Shown: positions 22,686 through 30,739 of the stretch, in pieces
How positions within the stretch are numbered: the first letter of the stretch is position 1
Layout: each line of letters opens with the position of its first letter
From: DASSLY01 sp035689185
GTDB taxonomy: Bacteria; Actinomycetota; Actinomycetes; Actinomycetales; Dermatophilaceae
Length of the DNA stretch: 63,509 nt
Assembly (NCBI GenBank): GCA_035689185.1
Contig: DASSLY010000004.1
Coordinates: 1 to 63,509, forward strand
Reading direction: 5' to 3'
The notes under the pieces: model-generated
Databases searched by the model: none
Seen by the model: the letters and a program-made list of their open reading frames with translations, nothing else
What the model was told of the DNA's origin: nothing
Made by a program: the position numbers and the translations under genes

Positions 22686-23441
22686 TCAGCGGCGCAGGCC
22701 GGCCAGGTGCAGTGCGGCAACGTTGGCCGCGACCGCCAGCGTGCTGTCCGCCAGAGCCCGTAGCTGCCTCAGCAGCGCCTGCCGGCTGGCGTCGGCGGAG
22801 GCGACCAGCGCCGGGGACGCTGCCTCCAGCGCCGTCTCAGCCGCGGCCGCCATCCGGGCGGCGGTGGAGAGCACCTGCGTGGCGCGCGGCGGGACGCCCT
22901 CGGGCAGCCCCCAGCCGCGGTCGGCCAGCCGCGCCTCCACCCGCGACCGGGCCGGGTCGCCGGCGAACGGCCGCACGTCCAGGTGGTCCAGCTCGCCGGT
23001 GATCTCCCGCATCGACAGCCGCAGCTGCAGGTCCGCCTCGGCCAGCGACATCGCCTCCACCCGGTGGGGCGGCACCGGTTCCGCCTCGTATGCCGTCCAG
23101 GTCACCAGGGTGCCCCGGTCGCCCACCGGCCCGTATGCCGCGACGGTCGGCACCAGGGCTCCGCCCAGGCCGGGGACGTAGACGCACTCTCCGGCCGCGG
23201 TGGCGGCCGCCAGCAGCTCCGGTGAGCTGCGCGGCATACCGGTCACGTCGCCGGGCCGGGGGAGTGCGACGAGGACGACGCGTTCGCCCAGGTCCTGCCA
23301 CAGGCTGATCCGGTCCAGGTCTCCGTCCACCGCGTCGACGTCCGGATGGGCCCGGCCGACGACGTCCGCCACCGGCAGCCGGCCGCCCAGCGCGGCCGAG
23401 GCCCACAGGGCCAGCCGCACGCTGACGGGCAGGACGTTCAT
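22686..23441 (-). CDS. Conserved actinobacterial protein of unknown function
   Basis: About 251 residues, beginning MNVLPVSVRLALWASAALGG. It has a mixed alpha/beta N-terminal two-thirds (ERVVLVALPRPGDVTGMP, VPTVAAYGPVGDRGTLVTW) and a helical Ala-rich C-terminal third (RMAAAAETALEAASPALV, LADSTLAVAANVAALHLAG). No signal peptide or catalytic motif is recognised. The codon use is typical of the genome. ATG 23441 is preferred over 23450. It ends 7 bp from the 42-bp repeat array and is divergent from the intron-carrying ABC operon. I do not assign a function. Confidence 0.6.
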   Translation of the reverse strand: MNVLPVSVRLALWASAALGGRLPVADVVGRAHPDVDAVDGDLDRISLWQDLGERVVLVALPRPGDVTGMPRSSPELLAAATAAGECVYVPGLGGALVPTVAAYGPVGDRGTLVTWTAYEAEPVPPHRVEAMSLAEADLQLRLSMREITGELDHLDVRPFAGDPARSRVEARLADRGWGLPEGVPPRATQVLSTAARMAAAAETALEAASPALVASADASRQALLRQLRALADSTLAVAANVAALHLAGLRR

Positions 23442-23487
23442 GCTCGGCATGCTAGGTGTCGCGCGACTGCGGCATGCCGCGTTGGCC

Positions 23488-23493
23488 TAGGGT
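23488..23493 (+). promoter_or_regulatory. -10 element of the ABC-NfeD-SPFH operon, cut off by the intron
   Basis: TAGGGT is followed 7 nt later by an ATG at 23501-23503, the standard leaderless pattern in this window. The group II intron begins at the next base, so the ABC gene now depends on splicing or on transcription from within the intron. Confidence 0.45.
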
Positions 23494-23871
23494 CTGGCCC
23501 ATGGTGCGTCCTGGAAGCTGTGTCAGGCCGGCGGGTGTGAGTCCCGTCCCGGTAGGTACCGGAGCGCCGGGTAGCAGGCCCCGGTCGTCTGGGGAGACCT
23601 TGGCGGCTGAGCGGGGTGTCGAGAGCCTCTTTGGAGGGAGCAACCGTGCGGGCCGTAGCGTGAAGCGAACGTTGCAGCCTCGTCAGACTCACGATGGGAG
23701 AGCCGAGCCGCTCATGTCACGGCGAAGGCCATGTCCTGCGGGCCCTGTTCCGGGGTCAGCCCGTGGGGTCTCCTCGGGGTATGGGCGGCGGCACGTACGG
23801 AGGGTCTGGCACGGAACAGGAGAGACCCGTCTGCGCACGCCTTGTCGGGCAGAGACCGGTCGTGTAAGCCG

Positions 23872-25374
23872 ATGGTGAAGTCGGCCGGAGTGCAGCGGGA
23901 GTCCGACGGGGTCGTAGTACCGGTGATCGGTGTGCAACAGAACGCGCCGGGAGGGAAGGGCCCTGACTTTGGTGGTGCTGGTGGAGCGGGTACGCGTGAG
24001 GGCATGGCCGGGGGGTCCCGGTCCAACGACCCCGGCGGGCCACAGCCCGTCGTAGCCGTGGACGGGTCGCCGTCGACGGTGAAAGTGCGAGGCCTGCAAC
24101 GTCGGCTATGGGCTGCGGCCAAGCAGTCGGAGGATCGGCGTTTCCACGCCCTGTATGACCGTATCCACAGAGGTGACGTGCTGTGGGAGGCGTGGGAGCG
24201 GGTGCGGGTGAACCGGGGAGCGGCCGGGGTGGATCGGGTCACCCTGGCTTTCGTGGAGCAGGAGTATGGGGTTTCCCGTTTGCTCGGGGAACTCCAGGCG
24301 GCTCTGCGGTCCGGGTCGTATCGTCCTGCGCCGGCGCGGCGTGTGGACATCCCGAAACCAGCAGGTGGTGTCCGACCGTTGGGCATCCCTACGGTGCGTG
24401 ATCGGGTGGCTCAGGCGGCGGCCAAGATCGTGTTGGAGCCGATCTTCGAGGCTGACTTCGAGGACTGCTCCTTCGGGTTTCGCCCGAAGCGGTCGGCGAC
24501 GGCGGCGATGGAGACCATCCGTAAGGCGTTCATCGAGGGGTACACCCAGGTAGCCGAGGCCGATATCCGGGGCTTCTTCGACAACATCGACCATGACGTG
24601 CTCATGGCGGCGGTGGGTCGGCGGGTCTCGGACCGGCGGGTGCTGAGATTGGTCGGAGGGTGGTTGCGAGCAGGAGTGTTGACCGGTGCGGGGTTGCAGC
24701 GGACGGTCGCTGGGACCCCGCAGGGCGGGGTGATCTCGCCGTTGCTGGCCAACGTGTACCTGCACGCCTTCGACCGGCAGGTGCGCGAGCAGGGGCTGGG
24801 GTTGTTGGTGCGGTACGCCGACGACTTCGTGATCTTGTGTCGCACGCCTGAACGGGCGGTGGCGGCCTTGGCCTCGGCGGGGGAGATCCTGGCGGGGTTG
24901 GGGTTGCAGCTGCATCCGGACAAGACGAGGGTCGTGGACCTTCGGGAAGGCCGGGAGGGTTTCGACTTTCTTGGGTGTCACTTCCGAGCCCGCATGTCGG
25001 GTCGGCTGTGGGAGCAGCGGCGGATCGTGCGCTACTACCTGCACCGATGGCCCTCGCAGGCGGCGATGAAGCGGCTCCGGGAGAAGGTCCGGGACCGCAC
25101 CGGTGCCAACCGCAAGGGCACCCGCATCGAGTGGGTGATCGAGGATCTGAACCCGATCCTGCGCGGTTGGGGAGACTACTTCCGCACCGGGAACGCCGCC
25201 GACAAGTTCACTCAAGTCGACCGCGACGTGACGTGGCGGCTCAAACGCTTGCTCATTGCCAAGCGGGGCCGCAACCTCCACGCTGGCGTGGCCGGGCAGT
25301 GGACCGATGACTGGCTTCACGACCACGGGCTCTACCGGCTCCGCGGCACCATCCGCTATCCGAAGGCTGCGTAA
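23872..25374 (+). CDS. ltrA: Group II intron reverse transcriptase/maturase
   Basis: About 500 residues. Reverse-transcriptase blocks are clear: RPLGIPTVRDRVAQAA, ADIRGFFDNIDHDVL, GTPQGGVISPLLANVYLH and the catalytic YADDFVILC. The maturase (X) domain follows (NPILRGWGDYFRTGNAADKF). The protein ends after LYRLRGTIRYPKAA and has no HNH endonuclease domain. It promotes intron splicing and retrohoming. The start is uncertain: the frame is open from 23731, and the first 40 or so residues from 23872 are encoded by ribozyme sequence, so ATG 24004 is also possible. Confidence 0.9.
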   Translation: MVKSAGVQRESDGVVVPVIGVQQNAPGGKGPDFGGAGGAGTREGMAGGSRSNDPGGPQPVVAVDGSPSTVKVRGLQRRLWAAAKQSEDRRFHALYDRIHRGDVLWEAWERVRVNRGAAGVDRVTLAFVEQEYGVSRLLGELQAALRSGSYRPAPARRVDIPKPAGGVRPLGIPTVRDRVAQAAAKIVLEPIFEADFEDCSFGFRPKRSATAAMETIRKAFIEGYTQVAEADIRGFFDNIDHDVLMAAVGRRVSDRRVLRLVGGWLRAGVLTGAGLQRTVAGTPQGGVISPLLANVYLHAFDRQVREQGLGLLVRYADDFVILCRTPERAVAALASAGEILAGLGLQLHPDKTRVVDLREGREGFDFLGCHFRARMSGRLWEQRRIVRYYLHRWPSQAAMKRLREKVRDRTGANRKGTRIEWVIEDLNPILRGWGDYFRTGNAADKFTQVDRDVTWRLKRLLIAKRGRNLHAGVAGQWTDDWLHDHGLYRLRGTIRYPKAA

Positions 25375-25396
25375 CCATGTCAAGAACACCATCGGT

Positions 25397-25430
25397 AAGC
25401 CGTGTGCGGGAAAACCGCATGCACGGATTG
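25397..25430 (+). ncRNA. Group II intron domain V
   Basis: A 34-nt hairpin with the AGC catalytic triad at its 5' side (25398-25400), a GCGG-GAAA-CCGC-like tip and a CCGTG/CACGG base stem. This is the most conserved part of the ribozyme. Confidence 0.85.
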
Positions 25431-25481
25431 AAAGGGGGATGGGGAAACGGACCGGCAACGGCACCGCGCCCCTGACTACCA

Positions 25482-26300
25482 ATGAGCGACGTGCTGGCCC
25501 TCGCCGGCGTCAGCGTGGTACGCGGCGGGAACCTGCTGCTGGACGACGTGACCTGGGAGGTGGAGGAGGGGCAGCGCTGGGCGGTGCTTGGACCCAACGG
25601 CGCCGGCAAGACCACGTTGCTACAGCTGGCGGCCGGTCGGATGCACCCGACGAAGGGGGTGGCGGGCATTCTCGGGGAGGTGCTCGGCGCGGTCGACGTC
25701 TTCGAGCTGCGGCCGCGGATCGGCTTGTCCAGCGCGGCGATGGCCGAACGACTGCCCGCCGGGGAGGTCGTGCGAGACGTGGTGGTGACCGCGTCGTACG
25801 GGATCGTCGGCCGGTGGCGGGAAGCCTACGACGCCCTGGACTGTGACCGGGCCGAGTCCCTGCTGGCCGCTCTCGGCGCCGGGCATCTGGCGCGGCGGCG
25901 GTTCGGCACCCTGAGCGAGGGCGAGCGCAAGCGGGTGCAGATCGCCCGGGCGTTGATGACCGACCCCGAGCTGATGCTGCTCGACGAGCCGGCTGCCGGG
26001 CTGGACCTGGGCGGGCGGGAGGACCTGGTGGCGCGGCTGGGCGAGCTGGCCCGCGACGTCGAGGCGCCGGCGCTGATCCTGGTGACCCACCACGTCGAGG
26101 AGATCCCGCCAGGGTTCACCGATGTGCTCCTCCTGCGTGCCGGGCGGGTCGTGGCGGCGGGACCCACCGAGATCACCTTGACCAGCGAGAACCTGTCTGC
26201 CACCTTCGGCCTGCCGCTGGTGGTGGAGCAGTCCGGGCACCGGTGGTTCGCCCGCGCCGACGCCGCGGGAACGGCTGGCCCGCGCGGCTCGTCGGTATAG
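25482..26300 (+). CDS. ABC transporter ATP-binding protein
   Basis: A 272-residue single ATPase cassette: Walker A LGPNGAGKTTLL (about residues 36-47), signature LSEGERKRVQIARAL, Walker B LMLLDEPAAGLDLGG and the switch His in LVTHHVEEIP. The arrangement resembles the ModF/YlmA-like soluble ATPases often found without a permease. No permease gene is adjacent. The ATG lies 3 nt from the inferred intron 3' end; no ribosome-binding site is visible in the intron tail. It is followed by nfeD-like and SPFH genes. Confidence 0.85.
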   Translation: MSDVLALAGVSVVRGGNLLLDDVTWEVEEGQRWAVLGPNGAGKTTLLQLAAGRMHPTKGVAGILGEVLGAVDVFELRPRIGLSSAAMAERLPAGEVVRDVVVTASYGIVGRWREAYDALDCDRAESLLAALGAGHLARRRFGTLSEGERKRVQIARALMTDPELMLLDEPAAGLDLGGREDLVARLGELARDVEAPALILVTHHVEEIPPGFTDVLLLRAGRVVAAGPTEITLTSENLSATFGLPLVVEQSGHRWFARADAAGTAGPRGSSV

Positions 26301-26323
26301 GTGCGGATGGGAGGTCGAGGCCG

Positions 26324-26800
26324 ATGAGGTGGTTCGAGGACAATGCCTACCTGGCCTGGCTCGGGCTGGCGCTGGCGTTGGGGGCCATCGAGGCGGCGAC
26401 CGTCGACTTCGTCTTCCTGATGCTCGCGGGCGGTGCCGTAGGGGGCGCCGTGGCGGCTGCCATCGGACTGAACATCTGGTTCCAGGTGGTGACCGCGGTC
26501 GTTGTCGCCGCCCTGCTCATCGGCTTCGTCCGACCGGTCGTGCAGCGGCGCTTCATGGTGCCGGACTCGCACACGCTCATGGGTGCGCCGGCGCAGATCG
26601 GCCGCTCCGCGGTAGTCCTGTCGACCGTGACCGCTCACGACGGCCGGGTGAAGCTGGGCGGGGAGACCTGGTCGGCTCGCACGGCACCGGAGGGGCCGGT
26701 GTGCCTGCCGGGGGAGGAGGTCCGCGTGGTCGCCATCGAAGGGGCAACAGCCATCGTGACCAGTGCGGGCAGGGCCCGCGAGGAGGTGCAAGACCAATGA
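26324..26800 (+). CDS. NfeD-like membrane protein
   Basis: A 158-residue protein with two to three N-terminal membrane helices (LAWLGLALALGAIEAATVDF, GGAVGGAVAAAIGLNIWF, VVTAVVVAALLIGFVR) and a C-terminal OB-fold domain (MGAPAQIGRSAVVLST, GEEVRVVAIEGATAIV). This is the short NfeD form lacking the serine-protease domain. NfeD proteins pair with stomatin/SPFH proteins, and here the SPFH gene start overlaps the stop (ATGA). ATG 26324 follows GGGAGG. Confidence 0.88.
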   Translation: MRWFEDNAYLAWLGLALALGAIEAATVDFVFLMLAGGAVGGAVAAAIGLNIWFQVVTAVVVAALLIGFVRPVVQRRFMVPDSHTLMGAPAQIGRSAVVLSTVTAHDGRVKLGGETWSARTAPEGPVCLPGEEVRVVAIEGATAIVTSAGRAREEVQDQ

Positions 26801-27942
26801 CCGGGGCCAGTGCGGGACTCATCGTGCTGCTGCTGCTCGTCGTGTTCGCCGTGGTCGTCGTGGTGCGGACGGTGCGGATCGTTCCGCAGCAGACGTCGCT
26901 CATCATCGAGCGGCTCGGGAAGTTCTCGCGCACCCTGGAGGGTGGCATCCACTTCCTGGTGCCGTTCGTGGACAAGGTGCGGGCCAACGTGGACCTGCGC
27001 GAGCAGGTGGTGTCGTTCCCGCCGCAGCCGGTGATCACCTCCGACAACCTCGTGGTGAACATCGACACGGTCATCTACTACTCGGTGATCGACTCCAAGT
27101 CGGCGGTCTATGAGATCGCCAACTTCATCCAGGGCATCGAGCAGCTCACCGTGACCACCTTGCGCAACGTCATCGGGTCACTCGACCTGGAGCAGACCCT
27201 GACCAGCCGGGACAACATCAACGCCCAGCTGCGCGGGGTGCTGGACGAGGCCACCGGCAAATGGGGGATCCGGGTCAACCGGGTCGAGCTCAAGGCCATC
27301 GACCCGCCCCACTCGGTGCAGGACTCGATGGAGAAGCAGATGCGGGCCGAGCGCGACCGCCGCGCCGCCATCCTCACCGCGGAAGGGGTGAAGCAGTCGG
27401 CCATCCTCACCGCGGAGGGGGAGAAGCAGAGCCAGATCCTGCGCGCGGAGGGTTCGGCCCAGGCGCGCATCCTGGAGGCCCAAGGCCAGGCTCGCGCGAT
27501 CGCTCAGGTGTTCGAGGCGATCCACCGCGGCAAGCCGGACCAGAAGCTGCTCGCGTACCAGTACCTTCAGGTGCTGCCGCAACTGGCCCGGGGCGACGCG
27601 AACAAGATGTGGATCATCCCCTCCGAGCTGACCGACGCGCTGCGCGGCATCGGCAACGTGCTGGGTGGCAACGGTCAGCAGGCGCCGGCCGAGGGCGAGG
27701 ACACCTGGGTCGAGGGCGACCGGGACCTGCCGAACGCCTTCGAGGCCACAGTGCTGGAGGACCCGGAGAAGGCGCTCGCGGAGGCTCGGGAGCTGGCCGC
27801 CCAGTCCAGCGCCGAGGCCGAGGGCCACGCCGCCGGCGTCGCCGGCACCCAGCCCCGGACGGCTCGAACCGCCCGTCCGCCAGCGGCGCGCGAACCCGCG
27901 CCGGCGCAGCGCCCCGCCACTGCGCAGGATTCTCAAGGCTGA
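26797..27942 (+). CDS. SPFH/stomatin-like membrane protein
   Basis: A 381-residue protein: an N-terminal helix (LIVLLLLVVFAVVVVVRTV), then an SPFH/Band 7 domain (IVPQQTSLIIERLGKFSRTL, LDLEQTLTSRDNINAQL) and a coiled-coil Ala/Glu-rich segment with repeated ILTAEGxKQS units near residue 190. A low-complexity Ala/Glu/Pro tail closes it. Stomatins form membrane-scaffold rings with NfeD partners, and the 4-bp overlap with the NfeD gene supports this pair. A role in membrane quality control is family knowledge, not shown here. Confidence 0.92.
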   Translation: MTGASAGLIVLLLLVVFAVVVVVRTVRIVPQQTSLIIERLGKFSRTLEGGIHFLVPFVDKVRANVDLREQVVSFPPQPVITSDNLVVNIDTVIYYSVIDSKSAVYEIANFIQGIEQLTVTTLRNVIGSLDLEQTLTSRDNINAQLRGVLDEATGKWGIRVNRVELKAIDPPHSVQDSMEKQMRAERDRRAAILTAEGVKQSAILTAEGEKQSQILRAEGSAQARILEAQGQARAIAQVFEAIHRGKPDQKLLAYQYLQVLPQLARGDANKMWIIPSELTDALRGIGNVLGGNGQQAPAEGEDTWVEGDRDLPNAFEATVLEDPEKALAEARELAAQSSAEAEGHAAGVAGTQPRTARTARPPAAREPAPAQRPATAQDSQG

Positions 27943-28707
27943 GTGTCCCCAGTCGAGTTCGCCGCGCTGATCGCGGCCGGGTTCGCCGCCGGGACGATCA
28001 ACACGGTGGTCGGGTCGGGCACGCTGGTCACCTTCCCGACCCTGCTCTTCTTCGGCCACCCTCCGGTGACCGCCAACATCTCCAACAGCCTCGGCCTGAT
28101 CCCGGGCGGGCTGACCGGCAGCCACGGCTACCGTGACGAGCTGCACGGTCACGGCGCCACCCTGCGCCGCCGGCTGCCGATGTCGGTGGCTGGCAGCGCC
28201 ATCGGCGCGCTGCTGCTGCTGGTGCTCCCTTCCGCGGTCTTCGACGCCGTGGTCCCGGTGCTCATCGGCGTGGCGGTGCTGCTGGTCGCCTTCGGCCCCT
28301 GGCTGCAACGGCAGGCGGCACGCCGGCAGCTCGACTCCGACGGCAACCGCCGTGACCTCGCCTTGCGGGCAAGCCTGTTCGTCAGCGGGGTGTACGGCGG
28401 CTACTTCGGTGCGGCCCAGGGGGTGCTCCTGGTGGGGCTGATGAGCGTGCTGACCACCGAGCCGCTGCAACGGCTGAACGCGACCAAGAACGTCCTTTCG
28501 GCCGCGGTCAACCTGGTCGCCGCGCTGGTCTTCGTGACGGTGGCCTGGCACCAGGTCAACTGGGCGGTGGTTGCGGCGATCTCGCTCGGATCGCTGGTGG
28601 GCGGGTATGCCGGGGCGAAGGTCGGGCGCCGCCTGTCCCCCCCAGTGCTGCGCGGCCTGATCGTCGTGATCGGCGTCGGCGCCATCGCCAGGATCGTCGT
28701 CGCCTGA
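27943..28707 (+). CDS. TSUP (TauE/SafE-type) transporter
   Basis: A 254-residue polytopic membrane protein. Paired motifs of the TSUP family are visible: GTINTVVGSGTLVTFPTLL near the N-terminus and its half-repeat GGYFGAAQGVLLVGLMSVL in the second half. About seven to eight helices. Such proteins export sulfite, sulfoacetate or other organic anions; the substrate is not evident. GTG 27943 follows the SPFH stop with no gap, so it is part of the operon. Confidence 0.88.
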   Translation: MSPVEFAALIAAGFAAGTINTVVGSGTLVTFPTLLFFGHPPVTANISNSLGLIPGGLTGSHGYRDELHGHGATLRRRLPMSVAGSAIGALLLLVLPSAVFDAVVPVLIGVAVLLVAFGPWLQRQAARRQLDSDGNRRDLALRASLFVSGVYGGYFGAAQGVLLVGLMSVLTTEPLQRLNATKNVLSAAVNLVAALVFVTVAWHQVNWAVVAAISLGSLVGGYAGAKVGRRLSPPVLRGLIVVIGVGAIARIVVA

Positions 28708-29516
28708 TGCCGGTCGCGGTCACCGACCCGGACGACCCGCGGCTGTCTGACTACGTCCGGCTCACCGACGTGGCGCTGCGCCGGGTCCGCGAGCCGGCCG
28801 AGGGCCTGTTCATCGCCGAGAGCGAGAAGGTCATCCGTCGCGCACTGGCCGCAGGGCACCGGCCGAGGTCCTTCCTGATGGCCCCGCGCTGGGTGGACGA
28901 GCTGGCCGACCTGGTCTCCTCGGCCGACGTCCCGGTCTACGTGGCGGAGCACCCGGTCATCGAGGCCCTCACCGGGTTCCACCTGCACCGGGGCGCGCTG
29001 GCCGCCATGCACCGGTTGCCGCTTCCCGCGCCGGCGCAGCTGCTGACGGGCGCGCGGCGGGTCTGTGTGCTGGAGGACATCGTCGACCACACCAATGTCG
29101 GTGCCGTCTTCCGGTCGGCTGCCGCGCTCGGCGTGGACAGCGTCCTGGTCACCCCACGGTGCGCCGACCCGCTGTACCGGCGTTCGGTCCGGGTGTCGAT
29201 GGGAACGGTCTTCCAGGTGCCGTGGACCCGGATCGACCCGTGGCCTGGTGGGGTAGACCTGGTGCGGAGCCACGGCTTCACGGTCGCGGCCCTGACCCTG
29301 GCGGACGGCTCGACCAGCCTGGCCGACCTCGCGGCGGACCCGCCGGAGCGCCTGGCGGTCGTCCTGGGCGCCGAGGGCGACGGGCTGTCCGCGGCAGCGG
29401 TGGCGTTGGCGGACCTGGCCGTCCGCATCCCGATGGCCGGCGGCGTCGACTCGCTCAACGTGGCGGCGGCCAGCGCAGTCGCCTTCTGGGCGCTGCGTCC
29501 GGCCCGAGAGGGTTGA
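28707..29516 (+). CDS. TrmH-family (SpoU) RNA 2'-O-methyltransferase
   Basis: A 269-residue SPOUT methyltransferase. The N-terminal substrate-binding part (EGLFIAESEKVIRRAL) precedes the SpoU domain with the three trefoil-knot motifs: VDHTNVGAVFRSAAALG (the Asn-Arg motif), LAVVLGAEGDGLS, and IPMAGGVDSLNVAAASAVA. It methylates a ribose in rRNA or tRNA; the site is unknown. Start overlaps the previous stop (ATGA). Confidence 0.9.
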   Translation: MPVAVTDPDDPRLSDYVRLTDVALRRVREPAEGLFIAESEKVIRRALAAGHRPRSFLMAPRWVDELADLVSSADVPVYVAEHPVIEALTGFHLHRGALAAMHRLPLPAPAQLLTGARRVCVLEDIVDHTNVGAVFRSAAALGVDSVLVTPRCADPLYRRSVRVSMGTVFQVPWTRIDPWPGGVDLVRSHGFTVAALTLADGSTSLADLAADPPERLAVVLGAEGDGLSAAAVALADLAVRIPMAGGVDSLNVAAASAVAFWALRPAREG

Positions 29517-29547
29517 GGGCCGGCGAGACGTCTACCGCACGGCGGCG

Positions 29548-29581
29548 GCCGACTCGCACCGTCGGCAGTGCTAGCGCTAGC
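29548..29581. terminator. Hairpin and palindrome between convergent genes
   Basis: GCCGAC at 29548-29553 pairs with GTCGGC at 29561-29566. Directly after lies the perfect 12-bp palindrome GCTAGCGCTAGC (29570-29581), which includes the stop codon of the DUF3037 gene. A bidirectional terminator is plausible. Confidence 0.4.
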
Positions 29582-29960
29582 CGACGAGGCGAGCGAGCAG
29601 CCGGTCCAGCTCGGCGGCGGGGTCGGCGGCCAGCCCGCCGTGCACCGGTCCCGGCTGCACGACGGTGCTTCGCGGCGCGCTCAGCCAGCCGAACCGCATA
29701 CCCAGCCTGGGCAGCTCGGGCAGCCCCGGCGAGCGGTCGCCGCGGCAGACTGCGCACACCGTCTGCAGCGCCCGGTCCACCGACTCGAGGTCGACCTCGG
29801 GCGCCAACGCACGCAGGCGCTGCGGGTCGACGCGGAAGCGGGCGTCGAGGTACTCCGCGGCCTGGCTGTACAGCACGACGCCCACGTTGACGAACTCGTC
29901 CCGGTCCACCCGCGGCACGCAGCGCAGCACGACGTACTGGTAGCCGATCATGACAGCCAT
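29577..29960 (-). CDS. DUF3037 family protein
   Basis: A 127-residue protein with the DUF3037 core: YQYVVLRCVPRVDRDEFVNVGVVLY, then RFRVDPQRLRALAPEVDLE. The function of the family is unknown. Its ATG lies 13 bp inside the end of the HipA-like kinase gene, so the two are translationally linked. I recall that HipA-like kinase and DUF3037 genes are frequent neighbours (established association, not checked here), which suggests they act together. The stop is inside a perfect palindrome. Confidence 0.88.
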   Translation of the reverse strand: MAVMIGYQYVVLRCVPRVDRDEFVNVGVVLYSQAAEYLDARFRVDPQRLRALAPEVDLESVDRALQTVCAVCRGDRSPGLPELPRLGMRFGWLSAPRSTVVQPGPVHGGLAADPAAELDRLLARLVG

Positions 29961-30703
29961 ACCGACGAATGACCCAGCCGGGCAAGCAGATTCGCCACGT
30001 ATGCCGCACGTACGGCACCCGGGTCGGCCAGTCCGGGCGCGCTCTCCAGCCACTCGTCCGGCACCCCAGCCAGGGCGTCGGCGAACGCCGCCGCGTCCAG
30101 CCCGGCGGCCGCCTCCTCGTGGGCGGCGCGCACGTCTCCGGCCACCGAACGCAGCACGTGCCGGCTGGCGTCGAACGGCTGCCCGGCGAACCGCTGCGGC
30201 CGGGACCCGTAGCGGGGCCAGGAGTGGTGGAAGTACAGGGCCGCCCCGTGGTCGATCGCCCAGACCTGCCCGTGCCACGAGAGCAGGTTCGGGTTGGCCC
30301 AGGTGCGGTCGACGTTGGCGGTGAAGGCGTCCAGCCACAGGATGCGGGCCGCGAGGTCGGGGTCCGGCGGCGAGGAGCCGTCGTAGCCGAACGACCCGGG
30401 CAGGAAGTCGACCCCGAGGTTCAGCCCGACGCTGGCGGTGAGCAGGTCCTGGACCTCCTCGTCCGCCTCGTACTTGGCGATCTGGGCGTCCAGGTCGACC
30501 AGGCGCAGCTCGGGGACCGGCACGCCGACCACCCCGGCGATCGCCGCGACCACGACCTCGGCGACCAGCACCTTGACGCCCTGCCCGGCGCCGCGGAACT
30601 TCACCGCGTACGTGCCGAGGTCCTCGGCCTCGACGATCCCGGGCAGCGAGCCGCCCTCGCGCAACGGCGTCACGTAACGGATCGCCTGCACCCGGTCCAG
30701 CAC
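29948..30703 (-). CDS. HipA-like kinase family protein
   Basis: A 251-residue protein related to the HipA/PI3K-fold kinases. Seen: TYAVKFRGAGQGVKVLVAEV (nucleotide-binding Lys), WLDAFTANVDRTWANPNLL (the N/D catalytic region) and VWAIDHGAALYFHH (metal-binding DHG in place of DFG). It lacks the N-subdomain-1 of full HipA toxins. GTG 30703 was chosen because TACGCT lies 6 nt upstream. No HipB-type DNA-binding antitoxin is adjacent; DUF3037 takes that position. Protein kinase or sugar kinase-like activity is possible; the target is unknown. Confidence 0.8.
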   Translation of the reverse strand: MLDRVQAIRYVTPLREGGSLPGIVEAEDLGTYAVKFRGAGQGVKVLVAEVVVAAIAGVVGVPVPELRLVDLDAQIAKYEADEEVQDLLTASVGLNLGVDFLPGSFGYDGSSPPDPDLAARILWLDAFTANVDRTWANPNLLSWHGQVWAIDHGAALYFHHSWPRYGSRPQRFAGQPFDASRHVLRSVAGDVRAAHEEAAAGLDAAAFADALAGVPDEWLESAPGLADPGAVRAAYVANLLARLGHSSVWLS

Positions 30704-30709
30704 GCGCCC

Positions 30710-30715
30710 AGCGTA
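30710..30715 (-). promoter_or_regulatory. -10 element of the HipA-like/DUF3037 pair
   Basis: TACGCT (minus strand) 6 nt before the GTG start. Confidence 0.45.
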
Positions 30716-30739
30716 GGGCGGCACGTCTGCAGCGGACGC

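Larger units (their letters stand above)
23504..25479 (+). mobile_element. Group II intron with maturase
   Basis: The element starts with the group II 5' consensus GTGCG at 23504. The preceding exon reads GGGTCTG (23490-23496) then GCCCATG (23497-23503). CAGACTC at 23684-23690 can pair with the first (EBS2-IBS2) and TATGGGC at 23780-23786 with the second (EBS1-IBS1), each with one G-U wobble, fixing the 5' splice site. Domain V is at 25397-25430. The 3' end is placed after TGACTAC (an AY end) at 25479; the base before EBS1 (G) could pair with C25480, consistent with this. The maturase ORF and all ribozyme landmarks seen are intact, so the intron may be active. Confidence 0.88.

Noticed and set aside
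22155..22763. Plus-strand protein with repeated RVAVTVAVP-like units
   Set aside because: It is just the 42-bp non-coding tandem array read in frame (42 is a multiple of 3); no start site or family.
25480..25484. Intron 3' end at AAT (25483) or after the ATG, which would fuse the upstream ATG to the ABC frame
   Set aside because: Ending at 25483 would join the exons out of frame, and ending after ATG would not give the required AY terminus; TAC at 25479 fits best.
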